64,000 nt of DNA from VAYN01 sp963702075 (GTDB taxonomy: Bacteria > Actinomycetota > Thermoleophilia > Solirubrobacterales > 70-9): contig OY969703.1 of the NCBI GenBank assembly GCA_963702075.1, positions 806,001 to 870,000 on the forward strand. The letters are read 5' to 3'. The stretch's first letter is position 1, and each line of letters opens with the position of its first letter. Positions 23,943 through 32,203 of the stretch are shown in pieces. The position numbers were made by a program, and so were the translations under genes. The notes under the pieces are model-generated. The model was given only the letters and a program-made list of their open reading frames with translations, was not told the origin of the DNA and made no database searches.

Positions 23943-25193
23943 ATGACCGCCACCGCGACGTCCCCAACCGCCGTTCCCCCCACCGGCCACCCCCGCTCCC
24001 TCGGCCGCAAGATGCTCAACAAGGTCCCCGAGATCACCGTCTTCTTCTGGGTGATCAAGGTCCTCTGCACGACGGTCGGCGAGACCTTCGCCGACAACCT
24101 GAACGAAAACCTCGGCCTCGGTCTCTCCGGCACCAGCTACCTGATGGGCGGCGCGCTGATCGTCGTCCTCTTCTTCCAGTTCCGCGCCCGGCGTTACGTA
24201 CCGGGCATCTACTGGCTGGCGGTGGTCCTGATCAGCGTCGTCGGCACCCTGGTCAGCGACAACCTGGTCGAAAACTACGGCGTCACCCTGGAAACGACCA
24301 CGATCGCCTTCAGCATCGCCCTCGCCGCGGTCTTCGCGAGCTGGTACGCGGTCGAGCGCACGCTCTCGGTCCACACCATCTTCACCACCCGGCGCGAGGC
24401 CTTCTACTGGCTGGCGATCCTCTTCACCTTCGCCCTCGGCACCTCGGCCGGCGACTTCCTCTCCGAGCAGCTCGAACTCGGCTACCTGGCGGCGCTCGGC
24501 ATCTTTGCCGGCGCGATCGTCGTCGTCGCCGTCCTCCACTTCGGGCTGCGGCTGAACGCGATCCTCTCCTTCTGGCTCGCCTACATCCTCACCCGCCCGC
24601 TCGGCGCCTCGATCGGCGACTACCTCGCCTCGCCGAAGAGCGAAGGCGGGCTCGGCCTCGGCACCAACCTGACCTCGATCATCTTCCTCTCGACGATCCT
24701 CTCGCTGGTCGTCTACCTGGCGGTCAGCAAGCGGGACGTGATCCGCTCCGGGCCTCTGCCCGGCGCGGCGGCGGCCTCAGCGGATGGCGTTCCCGCGGTG
24801 CTCGTCGTCCTCAACAAGGTCGAGGCGACCGTGCCGCTTCTGGAGGCGGTGCGGGAACGGGCGGCGAAGGGTGCGGCGCGCTTCTTCGTCCTCGTGCCCA
24901 ATCCGCAGCACGTCGCCTTCGACCGGGGCGACGCCGATATCAGCGAGGGCGAGGCGCTGCTGGCGCGGGCCCTGCCCCAGCTGCGGAGTGCGGTGGGCGG
25001 GGGAGAGCTCGGGGCGACGGTCGCCGACAGCCCCAACGCCTACGACGACATCGTCGCCGCGCTGGAGTCCGACCCCTACTCGGAGATCATCATCGAGACG
25101 CCGCCGCGCCACATCTCGCATTGGCTGCACGTCGATCTGCCGCACCGGATCTCCGAGCTCGGCTACCCGACCCTGGCGGTGGCCGCGGCCTAG
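23943..25193 (+). CDS. DUF347-repeat membrane protein with USP-like C-terminal domain
   Basis: A 416-residue protein. The first 270 residues contain four DUF347 repeats of two helices each, ending in G-x-x-x-x-D motifs (VGETFADNL, VGTLVSDNL, LGTSAGDFL, LGASIGDYL). The usual COG4705 protein stops there. Here, after a short linker, residues about 278-416 form a soluble domain (VPAVLVVLNKVEATVPLLEAV, DSPNAYDDIVAALESDPYSEIIIETPP, HWLHVDLPHRISELGYP) resembling universal-stress-like domains. Transport of a metal ion has been suggested for relatives; the role here is unproven. Confidence 0.8.
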   Translation: MTATATSPTAVPPTGHPRSLGRKMLNKVPEITVFFWVIKVLCTTVGETFADNLNENLGLGLSGTSYLMGGALIVVLFFQFRARRYVPGIYWLAVVLISVVGTLVSDNLVENYGVTLETTTIAFSIALAAVFASWYAVERTLSVHTIFTTRREAFYWLAILFTFALGTSAGDFLSEQLELGYLAALGIFAGAIVVVAVLHFGLRLNAILSFWLAYILTRPLGASIGDYLASPKSEGGLGLGTNLTSIIFLSTILSLVVYLAVSKRDVIRSGPLPGAAAASADGVPAVLVVLNKVEATVPLLEAVRERAAKGAARFFVLVPNPQHVAFDRGDADISEGEALLARALPQLRSAVGGGELGATVADSPNAYDDIVAALESDPYSEIIIETPPRHISHWLHVDLPHRISELGYPTLAVAAA

Positions 25194-25230
25194 CGCGGGC
25201 GCCGCGCCAGCCCGGTTTCAGGGGGGCCTG

Positions 25231-25244
25231 TTAGGGTGCCCTAA
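25231..25244. promoter_or_regulatory. DtxR/MntR-type palindrome upstream of the ZIP gene
   Basis: TTAGGGTGCCCTAA, with perfect 6-bp arms, four bases before the ZIP start codon. It fits the TTAGG-N4-CCTAA half-site logic of IdeR/DtxR/MntR boxes, so repression by an iron- or manganese-loaded DtxR-family protein is plausible. Confidence 0.55.
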
Positions 25245-25247
25245 TAG

Positions 25248-26099
25248 ATGTCCTTTGCAGAAACCGCCCTGCTCGGCGCCCTCGCCGGGTTCACGATCTT
25301 CCTCGGACTCCCGTTCGGGCGACTGCACACGCTCGGCTCCCGCACCCGCGTCGCCCTCGCCTTCTTCGCGGTCGGCATCCTCGCCTTCATCTTCGTCGAC
25401 GTGATGGAGCACGCGGTCGCGATCGTCGAGGCTGCCGTCGAAGGCTTCAAGGACGAGTCCTCGAGCCTCGGCCACGCAATCCTGCTTACCACGATGCTCG
25501 GGATCGGCTTCGCCCTCGGCCTCGGTGGCCTCGGGGCACTCGAGCGTCGGCTTCGCGACAGCCGCGATCGGCTGCCGCCGATATCCGGCGGCGCGGTCGA
25601 CGTTCTCGACCCCGAGCTGGTCATTCGCCAGGAGCGGGCTGCGCGGGCACGGGCGCTGCGGACGGGGATGACGATCGCGGCGGCGATCGGCTTGCACAAC
25701 TTCGCCGAGGGGCTGGCAATCGGGGTCTCGGCGAACGCCGGCGACATCGGCCTCGCCACGGTGTTGATCATCGGCTTCGCCCTCCACAACGCGACCGAGG
25801 GCTTCGGCATCGTCGGGCCGCTGGGCGAAGTGCAGCCCTCCTGGAAGTGGCTCGGCATCGCCGGCCTGGTCGGCGGCGCGCCCACCTTCCTCGGTGCGAT
25901 GCTCGGCTACAGCGTCAGCTCCGAACCGCTCGAACTCGCCTTCTACGCGCTCGCCGGCGGCGCGATCCTCTACGTGATCGGCGAGATCTGGAACGGCATG
26001 CGCCGCTACGGACACCGCGAGCTGTCGCTCTGGCTGCTGGCCGCCGGCTTCCTCGTCGGGGTAGTCACCGACATGGTCGTCGTCTACGGCGGCGGCTGA
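25248..26099 (+). CDS. ZIP-family metal transporter
   Basis: A 283-residue protein with eight predicted helices and the two metal-path motifs HNFAEGLAIGVS (about residue 150) and HNATEGFGIVGP (about 180). The His-poor cytoplasmic loop between the third and fourth helices (about 105-140) carries Arg-rich sequence. ZIP proteins move Zn, Fe or Mn into the cytoplasm. ATG 25248 lies directly after the DtxR-type palindrome, supporting metal-dependent repression; the mRNA may be leaderless. Confidence 0.9.
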   Translation: MSFAETALLGALAGFTIFLGLPFGRLHTLGSRTRVALAFFAVGILAFIFVDVMEHAVAIVEAAVEGFKDESSSLGHAILLTTMLGIGFALGLGGLGALERRLRDSRDRLPPISGGAVDVLDPELVIRQERAARARALRTGMTIAAAIGLHNFAEGLAIGVSANAGDIGLATVLIIGFALHNATEGFGIVGPLGEVQPSWKWLGIAGLVGGAPTFLGAMLGYSVSSEPLELAFYALAGGAILYVIGEIWNGMRRYGHRELSLWLLAAGFLVGVVTDMVVVYGGG

Positions 26100-26152
26100 G
26101 CGCCCCTCGCGATCCTCATCTCTTCTTCATCTAGGACCGCGATCGTGCGTGG

Positions 26153-26833
26153 ATGCGCGTGCTCGTGGTCGAGGATGAGGTGAAGATGGCGGCGCTGCTG
26201 CGTCGCGGCCTGGCCGAGCAGGGACTCGACGTCGATCTCGCCGCCGATGGTGAGCAGGCGCTCGCCATGGCGCAGGCCGGCGCTTACGACGCGGTCGTCC
26301 TCGACGTGATGCTGCCCGGCATCGACGGCTTCGAGGCCTGCCGGCAGATGCGGGGGCAGGGTGTCTGGGCTCCGGTCTTGATGCTCACCGCCCGCGGCAC
26401 GCTCGAGGACCGAGTCGCCGGTCTCGACGGCGGTGCCGACGACTACCTGACCAAGCCTTTCTCCTTCGCCGAGCTGCTGGCCCGGTTGCGGGCGCTGATC
26501 CGCCGCGGCCGCTCGGGGGAGGAGGCGGCTGTCGAGGTGGGCGACCTCCGCCTCGATCCGGCCGACCGCCAGGTCCGGCGGGGCGAGACCGAGATCGAGC
26601 TCTCGGCGAAGGAGTTCACGCTGCTCGAGGTCTTCATGCGCAACCCGGGCCACGTGCTCACCCGGACGCAGCTGCTCGAACACGCCTGGGAGTACGACTT
26701 CGAACACCGCTCCAACGTGATCGAGGTCTACATCCGTTACCTGCGCCGCAAGATCGATCAGCCCTTCGGTGTTAAGTCGCTGGAGACGGTGCGCGGCGCC
26801 GGTTACCGCTTGCGCAAGGACGGTGGACGCTGA
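26153..26833 (+). CDS. OmpR/PhoB-family response regulator
   Basis: A 226-residue regulator. The receiver domain has acidic EDE (7-9), phospho-acceptor Asp in VVLDVMLPG (about 52) and Lys in LTKPFSF (about 102). The C-terminal winged helix (about 127-223) has LSAKEFTLLEVFMRNPGHVLTR and SNVIEVYIRYLRRKI. It overlaps the histidine kinase gene by four bases and presumably pairs with it. The stimulus is unknown. Confidence 0.95.
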   Translation: MRVLVVEDEVKMAALLRRGLAEQGLDVDLAADGEQALAMAQAGAYDAVVLDVMLPGIDGFEACRQMRGQGVWAPVLMLTARGTLEDRVAGLDGGADDYLTKPFSFAELLARLRALIRRGRSGEEAAVEVGDLRLDPADRQVRRGETEIELSAKEFTLLEVFMRNPGHVLTRTQLLEHAWEYDFEHRSNVIEVYIRYLRRKIDQPFGVKSLETVRGAGYRLRKDGGR

Positions 26834-27903
26834 GCCGCCTGCCCCTCAGCCGGCTCTCGATCCGCCTCCGCGTCACCCTTGTCTTCGCTGCGGTGATGGC
26901 GCTGGTGCTCGGCGCCACCGGCGTCTTCGTCTACCTGCGCTTCGCCTCCGAGCTGAACAACGCCCAGAAACGGAGCGAGTCGCTGGAAGACCTGTTGCAG
27001 CTGCTTGTGGTGAGCGGGCCGGTGGCGCTTGTCCTGGCCTCTTTCGCGGCCTATTGGGTCGCCGCGGCGGCCCTGCGCCCGGTCGAGGCGATGCGGGCGA
27101 GGGCGGCGACGATCTCGGCCGCCGAGCCGGGCGAGCGGCTGCCGGTGCCCCCGACCGACGACGAGGTCGCGCGGCTGGGGACGACGCTGAACGAGATGCT
27201 CGAGCGGCTCGGTGAGGCGCTGGAGCACGAGCGCGCCTTCGTCGCCGACGCCAGCCACGAGCTGCGCACGCCGCTGGCGATCCTCCGCGCCGAGCTCGAC
27301 CTCGCGCTCGCCGAAGGCCGCACCCCGGAGGAACTACGGGCCGCGCTCGGCTCCGCGGCGGAGGAGACCGACCGCCTCAGCCAGCTCACCGAGGACCTGC
27401 TGACGATCGCCCAAACCGAGCGCGGCGAGCTGCCGCTGCGCCTGGAGCGCGTCGAGTTGCGCGAGGTCCTCGAGGGGGTGAGGCGACGCTTTGCCCGTCG
27501 CGCTGGGGAAGAAGACCGGAGGATCGTGGTGGAGGGGCCGTTTCTGGAGGTCAGGGCTGACCGCCTGCGAATCGACCAGGCGGTCGGCAGCGTCGTTGAC
27601 AACGCCCTGCGCTATGGCGCCGGCGAGGTCTCGATCACCCTCGCCGCGGCGGCGAGCGACACGGTGGAGATTCGGGTCGTCGACCACGGACCCGGGTTCC
27701 CGCCGGATTTTCTTCCCCGCGCTTTCGAGCGCTTCAGCCGCCCTTCGGCGGGTCGCAGCGACGGTGGCAGCGGCCTCGGACTGGCGATCGTCCGCACCGT
27801 CGCCCGCGCCCACGGGGGTGAGGCGTACGCCGGCAACGCCGCCGGCGGCAGCGCCGAAGTGAGGCTTTCGCTGCCGCGACAAAGCGATTATCTGATAATC
27901 TGA
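26830..27903 (+). CDS. Sensor histidine kinase, probable CTG start
   Basis: A 357-residue kinase: two transmembrane helices (LVFAAVMALVLGATGVFVY; VVSGPVALVLASFAAYW), HAMP, HisKA with ASHELRTPLAIL, and HATPase with VVDNALRYGAG, VVDHGPGFP and GSGLGLAIV. The extracellular part is only about 30 residues. Homologues begin with a basic stretch like SRLPLSRLSIRLRVTL, encoded here, but the only in-frame starts near it are CTG 26830 (overlapping the regulator stop as CTGA) or GTG 26893, which would cut into the first helix. CTG is therefore favoured. Confidence 0.88.
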   Translation: MSRLPLSRLSIRLRVTLVFAAVMALVLGATGVFVYLRFASELNNAQKRSESLEDLLQLLVVSGPVALVLASFAAYWVAAAALRPVEAMRARAATISAAEPGERLPVPPTDDEVARLGTTLNEMLERLGEALEHERAFVADASHELRTPLAILRAELDLALAEGRTPEELRAALGSAAEETDRLSQLTEDLLTIAQTERGELPLRLERVELREVLEGVRRRFARRAGEEDRRIVVEGPFLEVRADRLRIDQAVGSVVDNALRYGAGEVSITLAAAASDTVEIRVVDHGPGFPPDFLPRAFERFSRPSAGRSDGGSGLGLAIVRTVARAHGGEAYAGNAAGGSAEVRLSLPRQSDYLII

Positions 27904-27907
27904 TTTT

Positions 27908-28159
27908 GTGAAGCAGCTCAGTGCCACCGATGCCTCGCGCCGATTCTCTGAGGTTCTGGATGATGTGGAGCGGGACGGGGAGTCTTACGTCGTGGTTCGT
28001 CATGGCAGAGCCGTTGCGACCATCGGACCCGCCGGGGGCGGGACTGGGAAAGCGCTCAAGGAGGCGCTTCGCGCCAATCGTCCCGACGATGCCTGGGCGA
28101 ATGAACTGCGGGAGCTTCGTGAGGGCTTGGAATCAGTGACGGACCCCTGGCGCGACTGA
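27908..28159 (+). CDS. Phd/YefM-family antitoxin
   Basis: An 83-residue protein from GTG 27908: KQLSATDASRRFSEVLDDVERDGESYVVVRHGRAVATIGP is the Phd fold (ends quoted: SATDASRRFSEVLDDV and YVVVRHGRAVATIGP), followed by a C-terminal toxin-binding tail ending TDPWRD. It overlaps the PIN toxin as CTGA at its stop. Confidence 0.88.
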   Translation: MKQLSATDASRRFSEVLDDVERDGESYVVVRHGRAVATIGPAGGGTGKALKEALRANRPDDAWANELRELREGLESVTDPWRD

Positions 28160-28545
28160 TTCTCGACACGACGGTTTTGGTCGACGCTGAGCGCGGCGGC
28201 AGTGCGCTGGACGAGGCGATCGGCGACAGCGACGACGTCGCTGTCGCGGCGATCACCGTGGCGGAGCTGAGGGTCGGCGTTCAGGTGGCGAAAGGGCGCC
28301 GGCGGGACAAACGCGAGCGCTTCGTCCGCGCGGTTCTCGAGGCTGTCTCGATCGAGCCCTATGACCTCGAAGTGGCCGAGGCCCACGCCGTTCTATTGGC
28401 GCACGTCCGACGGGTGGGCGCTCCTCGTGGTGCCCACGACCTCATTATCGCGGCGACGGCGCGAGCCCAAGAGCGGGAGGTCGTGAGTCTCGACCGCAGT
28501 GGCTTTGCCGAGCTCCCCGGCGTCTCGTTAGTCGGTGGGATTTGA
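28156..28545 (+). CDS. PIN-domain (VapC-type) toxin, probable CTG start
   Basis: A 129-residue RNase toxin. PIN acidic residues are in ILDTTVLVDAE, ITVAELRVGV, GAHDLIIAATA and VSLDRSGF. The first Asp must be included, so TTG 28177 is too late; the only candidate start before it after the last in-frame stop is CTG (28147 or 28156). CTG 28156 overlaps the antitoxin stop as CTGA, the same arrangement as in the histidine kinase. VapC toxins cut tRNA or rRNA. Confidence 0.88.
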   Translation: MILDTTVLVDAERGGSALDEAIGDSDDVAVAAITVAELRVGVQVAKGRRRDKRERFVRAVLEAVSIEPYDLEVAEAHAVLLAHVRRVGAPRGAHDLIIAATARAQEREVVSLDRSGFAELPGVSLVGGI

Positions 28546-28573
28546 CTAGGAGCGGGTCGCCTGCCGGGTTCTT

Positions 28574-29431
28574 TCACGCCGAACGCAGGCGCCGGCTGTC
28601 GATCGACGACGGGAGCAGCAGGGCGGATAGGCAGACCATGGTCAGGGCGGTTACCTGAAGGGCGATCCCGATCGGGCTGGGGGAGAGGGGGTCGCCGAAG
28701 ACGACGATCCCGCCGAGGATCTGGGTCGCGTTGGCAACGATGCCCATCAGGCCGATCGTCTCGATCGCGCCGCCGCTCTGCAGGGCGGCGACCGCCGAGT
28801 ACTGGGCGAGCGCGCCGCAGGCGAGGGTCAGCGCCAGCAGGGAGGCGACCAGCGGCCAGCCGCCGGCGCCGCCGGTGAGTCCCTTGGTGGCGATCCCGGC
28901 CAGGGCGAAGAGGATGCCGGCGAGGACCGCGAGCAGGACGCCGCGGCGGGCGGCCAGCCGCTGGGCGCGGTGGCCCAGCGCGACCCCGGCCGCGAGCAGG
29001 ACCAGCCCGCCCTCGAAGCTGACGATCGCCGCCAGCGAGAAGTCGGAGTGGGCGCCGTGGAAGTGCGGGAGGGTTGCCGCGAGGAGGGCGAGCCCGCCGC
29101 CGCCCAGGGCCAGCGCCAGCCACTGCCGCCGCTCGACCGGGTCGCCGAAGAGGCGTTGCGAGAGCACCGCGAGGGTGACCGCGCCGCCGGCGAGCACCGC
29201 CTGCACGAGCGAGATCGGGGCCAGCGAGAGGGCGGCGACATGGGCCAGCCAGGCGAGGAGCGCGAGGCCCCAGCCGGCGGCGAACCAAGGGGAGGCGGCG
29301 AGGCTGCGCAGGCTGGCGAACGGCCGGCCGATGTGGACCGGCGGCACCAGCTGGCAGCCGCGGTGCTTGAGCAGCGAGGCCAGGTTCGTCATCAGCGCAA
29401 CGGCTGCGGCGAGCCCGATCCCGATCTCCAA
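28574..29431 (-). CDS. DMT/EamA-like multi-pass membrane protein (copy 2)
   Basis: A 285-residue, ten-helix protein resembling the gene at 23002 in length, order of helices and motifs such as LSLAPISLVQAVLAGG and GILFALAGIATKGL. It is a probable small-molecule transporter of the DMT superfamily; substrate unknown. It ends close to the PIN toxin gene and lies 13 bases after the upstream zinc-ribbon gene, probably in one operon with it. Confidence 0.8.
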   Translation of the reverse strand: MEIGIGLAAAVALMTNLASLLKHRGCQLVPPVHIGRPFASLRSLAASPWFAAGWGLALLAWLAHVAALSLAPISLVQAVLAGGAVTLAVLSQRLFGDPVERRQWLALALGGGGLALLAATLPHFHGAHSDFSLAAIVSFEGGLVLLAAGVALGHRAQRLAARRGVLLAVLAGILFALAGIATKGLTGGAGGWPLVASLLALTLACGALAQYSAVAALQSGGAIETIGLMGIVANATQILGGIVVFGDPLSPSPIGIALQVTALTMVCLSALLLPSSIDSRRLRSA

Positions 29432-29444
29432 TGCGGGTGCCTGC

Positions 29445-29819
29445 TTAGGCGACGCTGTGGGCGCCGAGGTCGGAGGGCGCGGTCGCGGCGGAATCCTCCA
29501 GCTCGGTGCGGACGGCCGCGACCGCGGCGCTCGAGGTGCGGCAGGCGAGCGCGATCGTCCGGTTCGGCGCCTCCGGCGCTCGGTCGATCTCGAACTCGAT
29601 CAAGGCGGTGCGCCGGAGCCGAACCCGGTCCTCGCGCGAGGTGGCGGTGGGGGCCAGATCCATCGCCGCCTCGCCGGCCTGCGCCCTGCTGCAGGTCAGG
29701 CAGAGGACCTGGTCATCGGATCGGGACCAGCTCGCCGGCAGCATCGTCGGCTCGCCGTCCATCCGGCCGACCGAGACTTCGCAGCGGGCGCAGCTCCATC
29801 TGACGGCGTCGGCGGCCAT
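29445..29819 (-). CDS. Small two-CxxC protein of unknown function
   Basis: A 124-residue protein. CARCEV at residues 10-15 and CLTCSRA near 40 form a probable zinc ribbon. The C-terminal half is helical (REDRVRLRRTALIEFEIDRAPE, then AVAAVRTELE), resembling a helix-turn-helix whose last part is low complexity. I do not recognise a named family. It is three bases downstream of the DEAD-box gene stop, so probably co-transcribed. Confidence 0.65.
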   Translation of the reverse strand: MAADAVRWSCARCEVSVGRMDGEPTMLPASWSRSDDQVLCLTCSRAQAGEAAMDLAPTATSREDRVRLRRTALIEFEIDRAPEAPNRTIALACRTSSAAVAAVRTELEDSAATAPSDLGAHSVA

Positions 29820-29822
29820 CGT

Positions 29823-31055
29823 CTAGGCCGCGGCCTTGCCGCGGCGCCGGCGATTGCGGCGGCGGCGCGGCGGGCCCGCGGCGGCAGGACGCGTCGGACG
29901 CGCCGTCCCGCCGAGGCCGTCGTCCAGCCCGAGGCTGGCGGTGATCTGGCGCATCTCCTCGGCCTGGTCGGCGAGGACGAAGCTGATGCCGGTGCCGGTA
30001 CGCCCGGCCCGGCCGGTGCGCCCGACCCGGTGCACGTAGGCCTCGCGGTCCTCGGGAGCGTCGTAGTTGATCACGTGGGAGACGTCGGGGATGTCGATGC
30101 CGCGGGCGGCGACGTCGGTCGCGACCAGGGTCATCACCTCGCCGCGCTCGAAACGGGCGAGCGCCCGCTCGCGCTGGCTCTGGCTCTTGTCGCCGTGCAT
30201 GGCGACGGCGTTCACCTGACGACTTCGCAGCCGCTTGACCAGCCGGTCGGCGCCGCGCTTGGTGCGGACGAAGACGAGCGAGCGGCCGGTGCCGTCGGTG
30301 GAAAGGTGGGTGACCAGGTGCTCGAGCTTGGCGCCCTGCGATTCGACCGGCAGGAAGCGGTGCTCGACCTTGGCCTCGGCGCGCTCGGACTCGGCATGGG
30401 TGTGGGAGCGGGCATCGCTGGTGTAGGAGGCCGCGACCTTGCCGGCGGCGCCCTCGAGCGTCGCCGAGAAGAACAGCGTCTGGCGGTCGGCCGGGGTCTG
30501 GTCGACGATCCGGTCGACGGCCGGGCGGAAGCCCATGTCGAGCATCCGGTCGGCCTCGTCGAGGACGAGGATGCGGATCCGCTCGAGCGAGACGGCGCCG
30601 CGGGCGATCAGGTCCTCGAGTCGGCCGGGGGTGGCGACGAGGATGTCGGCCCGCCGGGCAGCGGCGATCTGCGGCCCGAAGCCGACGCCGCCGTAGACGG
30701 CGGCGATCCTCAGACGGCGTGCCTTCGCGAGTGACTCCAACTCGACGACGATTTGGCCGGCGAGCTCGCGGGTGGGGGCGAGGACGAGGGCGCCAGGGCC
30801 CTTGCCCTCGGCTTGGAGCAGGTCGACCATGGGGACACCGAAGGCGAGCGTCTTGCCCGATCCGGTGGGGGATTGCACGAGGAGATCGAGACCGGCGAGC
30901 GCATCGCGGATGACCATCTCTTGAACGGGGAACGGCTGGGTGATCGAGCGCGCCCTGAGGGCGTCGACCACCGGCTTGGAAGTGCCGAGATCGGCAAAAG
31001 TATTGATGTTTGTGAACTCCTGTTTGAACGTCTTAGGGAGATCCTGCGACCCCAA
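29823..31055 (-). CDS. DEAD-box RNA helicase
   Basis: A 410-residue helicase with the motifs in order: Q-type PFPVQEMVI, SPTGSGKTLAFG, PTRELAGQ, VLDEADRMLD, FFSATLEG, then the second RecA domain with VATDVAARGIDIPDV and YVHRVGRTGRAGRTG, and a basic tail RRRRNRRRRGKAAA for RNA binding. TTG 31055 is the reading start, but no Shine-Dalgarno is seen; an AGGAG lies further inside, so the true start may differ by some 10-15 codons. Likely roles are ribosome assembly or cold adaptation. Confidence 0.92.
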   Translation of the reverse strand: MGSQDLPKTFKQEFTNINTFADLGTSKPVVDALRARSITQPFPVQEMVIRDALAGLDLLVQSPTGSGKTLAFGVPMVDLLQAEGKGPGALVLAPTRELAGQIVVELESLAKARRLRIAAVYGGVGFGPQIAAARRADILVATPGRLEDLIARGAVSLERIRILVLDEADRMLDMGFRPAVDRIVDQTPADRQTLFFSATLEGAAGKVAASYTSDARSHTHAESERAEAKVEHRFLPVESQGAKLEHLVTHLSTDGTGRSLVFVRTKRGADRLVKRLRSRQVNAVAMHGDKSQSQRERALARFERGEVMTLVATDVAARGIDIPDVSHVINYDAPEDREAYVHRVGRTGRAGRTGTGISFVLADQAEEMRQITASLGLDDGLGGTARPTRPAAAGPPRRRRNRRRRGKAAA

Positions 31056-31287
31056 GGCGCCAATGAAGCACGAGGAGGAAACGGAACCTCTCGGGCGGCG
31101 AATCGGCCAAACCCGACCCGTTCACCGTAGCAGCCGGTCCCCGGATGGCCGGGAATCGGCAGCGCCTGGTCGAGGTCGTGTCGATCTGCCGTTGATCCCA
31201 CCGAGGTGACAGGGGGCAGCACTTAGAGTGTCTGGCGAACGGCCCATCCGACAGGGTTCTGCTGAGGAGCAGGAGCGGAGGGAACAG

Positions 31288-31881
31288 ATGTCTTCACAGG
31301 GTGATAAGGACCGCAAGAACCCGCTCGTCTCCGACGGCGCTGCCGAGGATCCCGAGCGGCTGCTGATCGCCGCCGAGCTCGCCGAGACACCGAGGAGCGC
31401 GACTCAGGTTGCCGAGGCCACCGGGTTTCCCCTGGCGCGTGTGCGCCGGCACCTCCGGCAAATGCGTGAGGAGGGTCTGATCGAGTCCTTCGCGAGGCAA
31501 AGCAAGCGCGGCACGGTGGAGCACTTCTACTTCCTCGTCGGCGGGCTGTTGAGGGACCAGGACGACCTCGCGGAACTCAGCCTCGATGAGAGACGCAGGG
31601 CTCACGGCAGAATCTTGAAACTCGTTCTGACCGAGGCGTCCCGGGCGTTGGTCACCCATCCGACAGAACGAGGTCTGGAAAGACTCGACGTGGCGGTCGT
31701 CCGCACCCCGATCCTCACCGACGAGGCGGGGTGGGAGGAGCTGGCGAGGCTCCACCGGGAGTTCTTCGAGCGGATCCTGGAGGTGCGGGCGCAGATCGCC
31801 GAGCGCCTCGAGCGGAAAGGGCAGACGGGCTTCAAGGCTTCCTCGGTGGTTCTGCTCTTCGAGTCGGAGACGACCGACTGA
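31288..31881 (+). CDS. Winged-helix (ArsR-like) regulator
   Basis: A 197-residue protein from ATG 31288, preceded by GGAGGG six bases upstream; a GTG at 31228 would add 20 residues. A winged helix is visible at residues about 20-75 (ERLLIAAELAETPRSATQVAEATGFPLARVRRHLRQMREEGLIE; ends quoted: LLIAAELAETPRSATQVAE and RVRRHLRQMREEGLIE). The rest is helical and may bind a ligand or dimerise. Target genes are not known. The upstream DEAD-box gene is divergent. Confidence 0.78.
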   Translation: MSSQGDKDRKNPLVSDGAAEDPERLLIAAELAETPRSATQVAEATGFPLARVRRHLRQMREEGLIESFARQSKRGTVEHFYFLVGGLLRDQDDLAELSLDERRRAHGRILKLVLTEASRALVTHPTERGLERLDVAVVRTPILTDEAGWEELARLHREFFERILEVRAQIAERLERKGQTGFKASSVVLLFESETTD

Positions 31882-31946
31882 GTCGCCGGCGCGTCGTCTA
31901 GGCGAGGCCTTCTTGTAGTCCAGGCGCAGGGCTAATCGGCAATCAG

Positions 31947-32098
31947 ACGTACATATCTATCGGGCAAACATATTCGAGGTCGTTTCAGCAAACCCCGGCA
32001 TCTGCCCATGCGATGCGGGGGAGCAGCGCTTGATCCGCGGGTCCGAGTCGTAATCGATCCCACAGTGCTTGACACCAAAAAGGGTAAGCACATATCTT
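31947..32098 (+). promoter_or_regulatory. Duplicated regulatory region upstream of the PucR-type gene
   Basis: CGTAC, then AACATATTCGA (about 31967-31977) and, 92 bases on, a consensus TTGACA (32069-32074) with TATCTT at 32093-32098. It matches 34769-34919 nearly base for base in the boxes, including the spacer core GGTAAGCAC. The 320 bases from 31882 to 32203 hold no other gene. Confidence 0.65.
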
Positions 32099-32203
32099 GC
32101 TTGCGCCTCCCGCAGGGACCCTCTTCTGGAGGCGAGCACAGAGACGGACAGGGAATCCGCCAGGCGGAACTGGGATAGGGAGGACGGAGTTGCAAGCCGA
32201 ACA

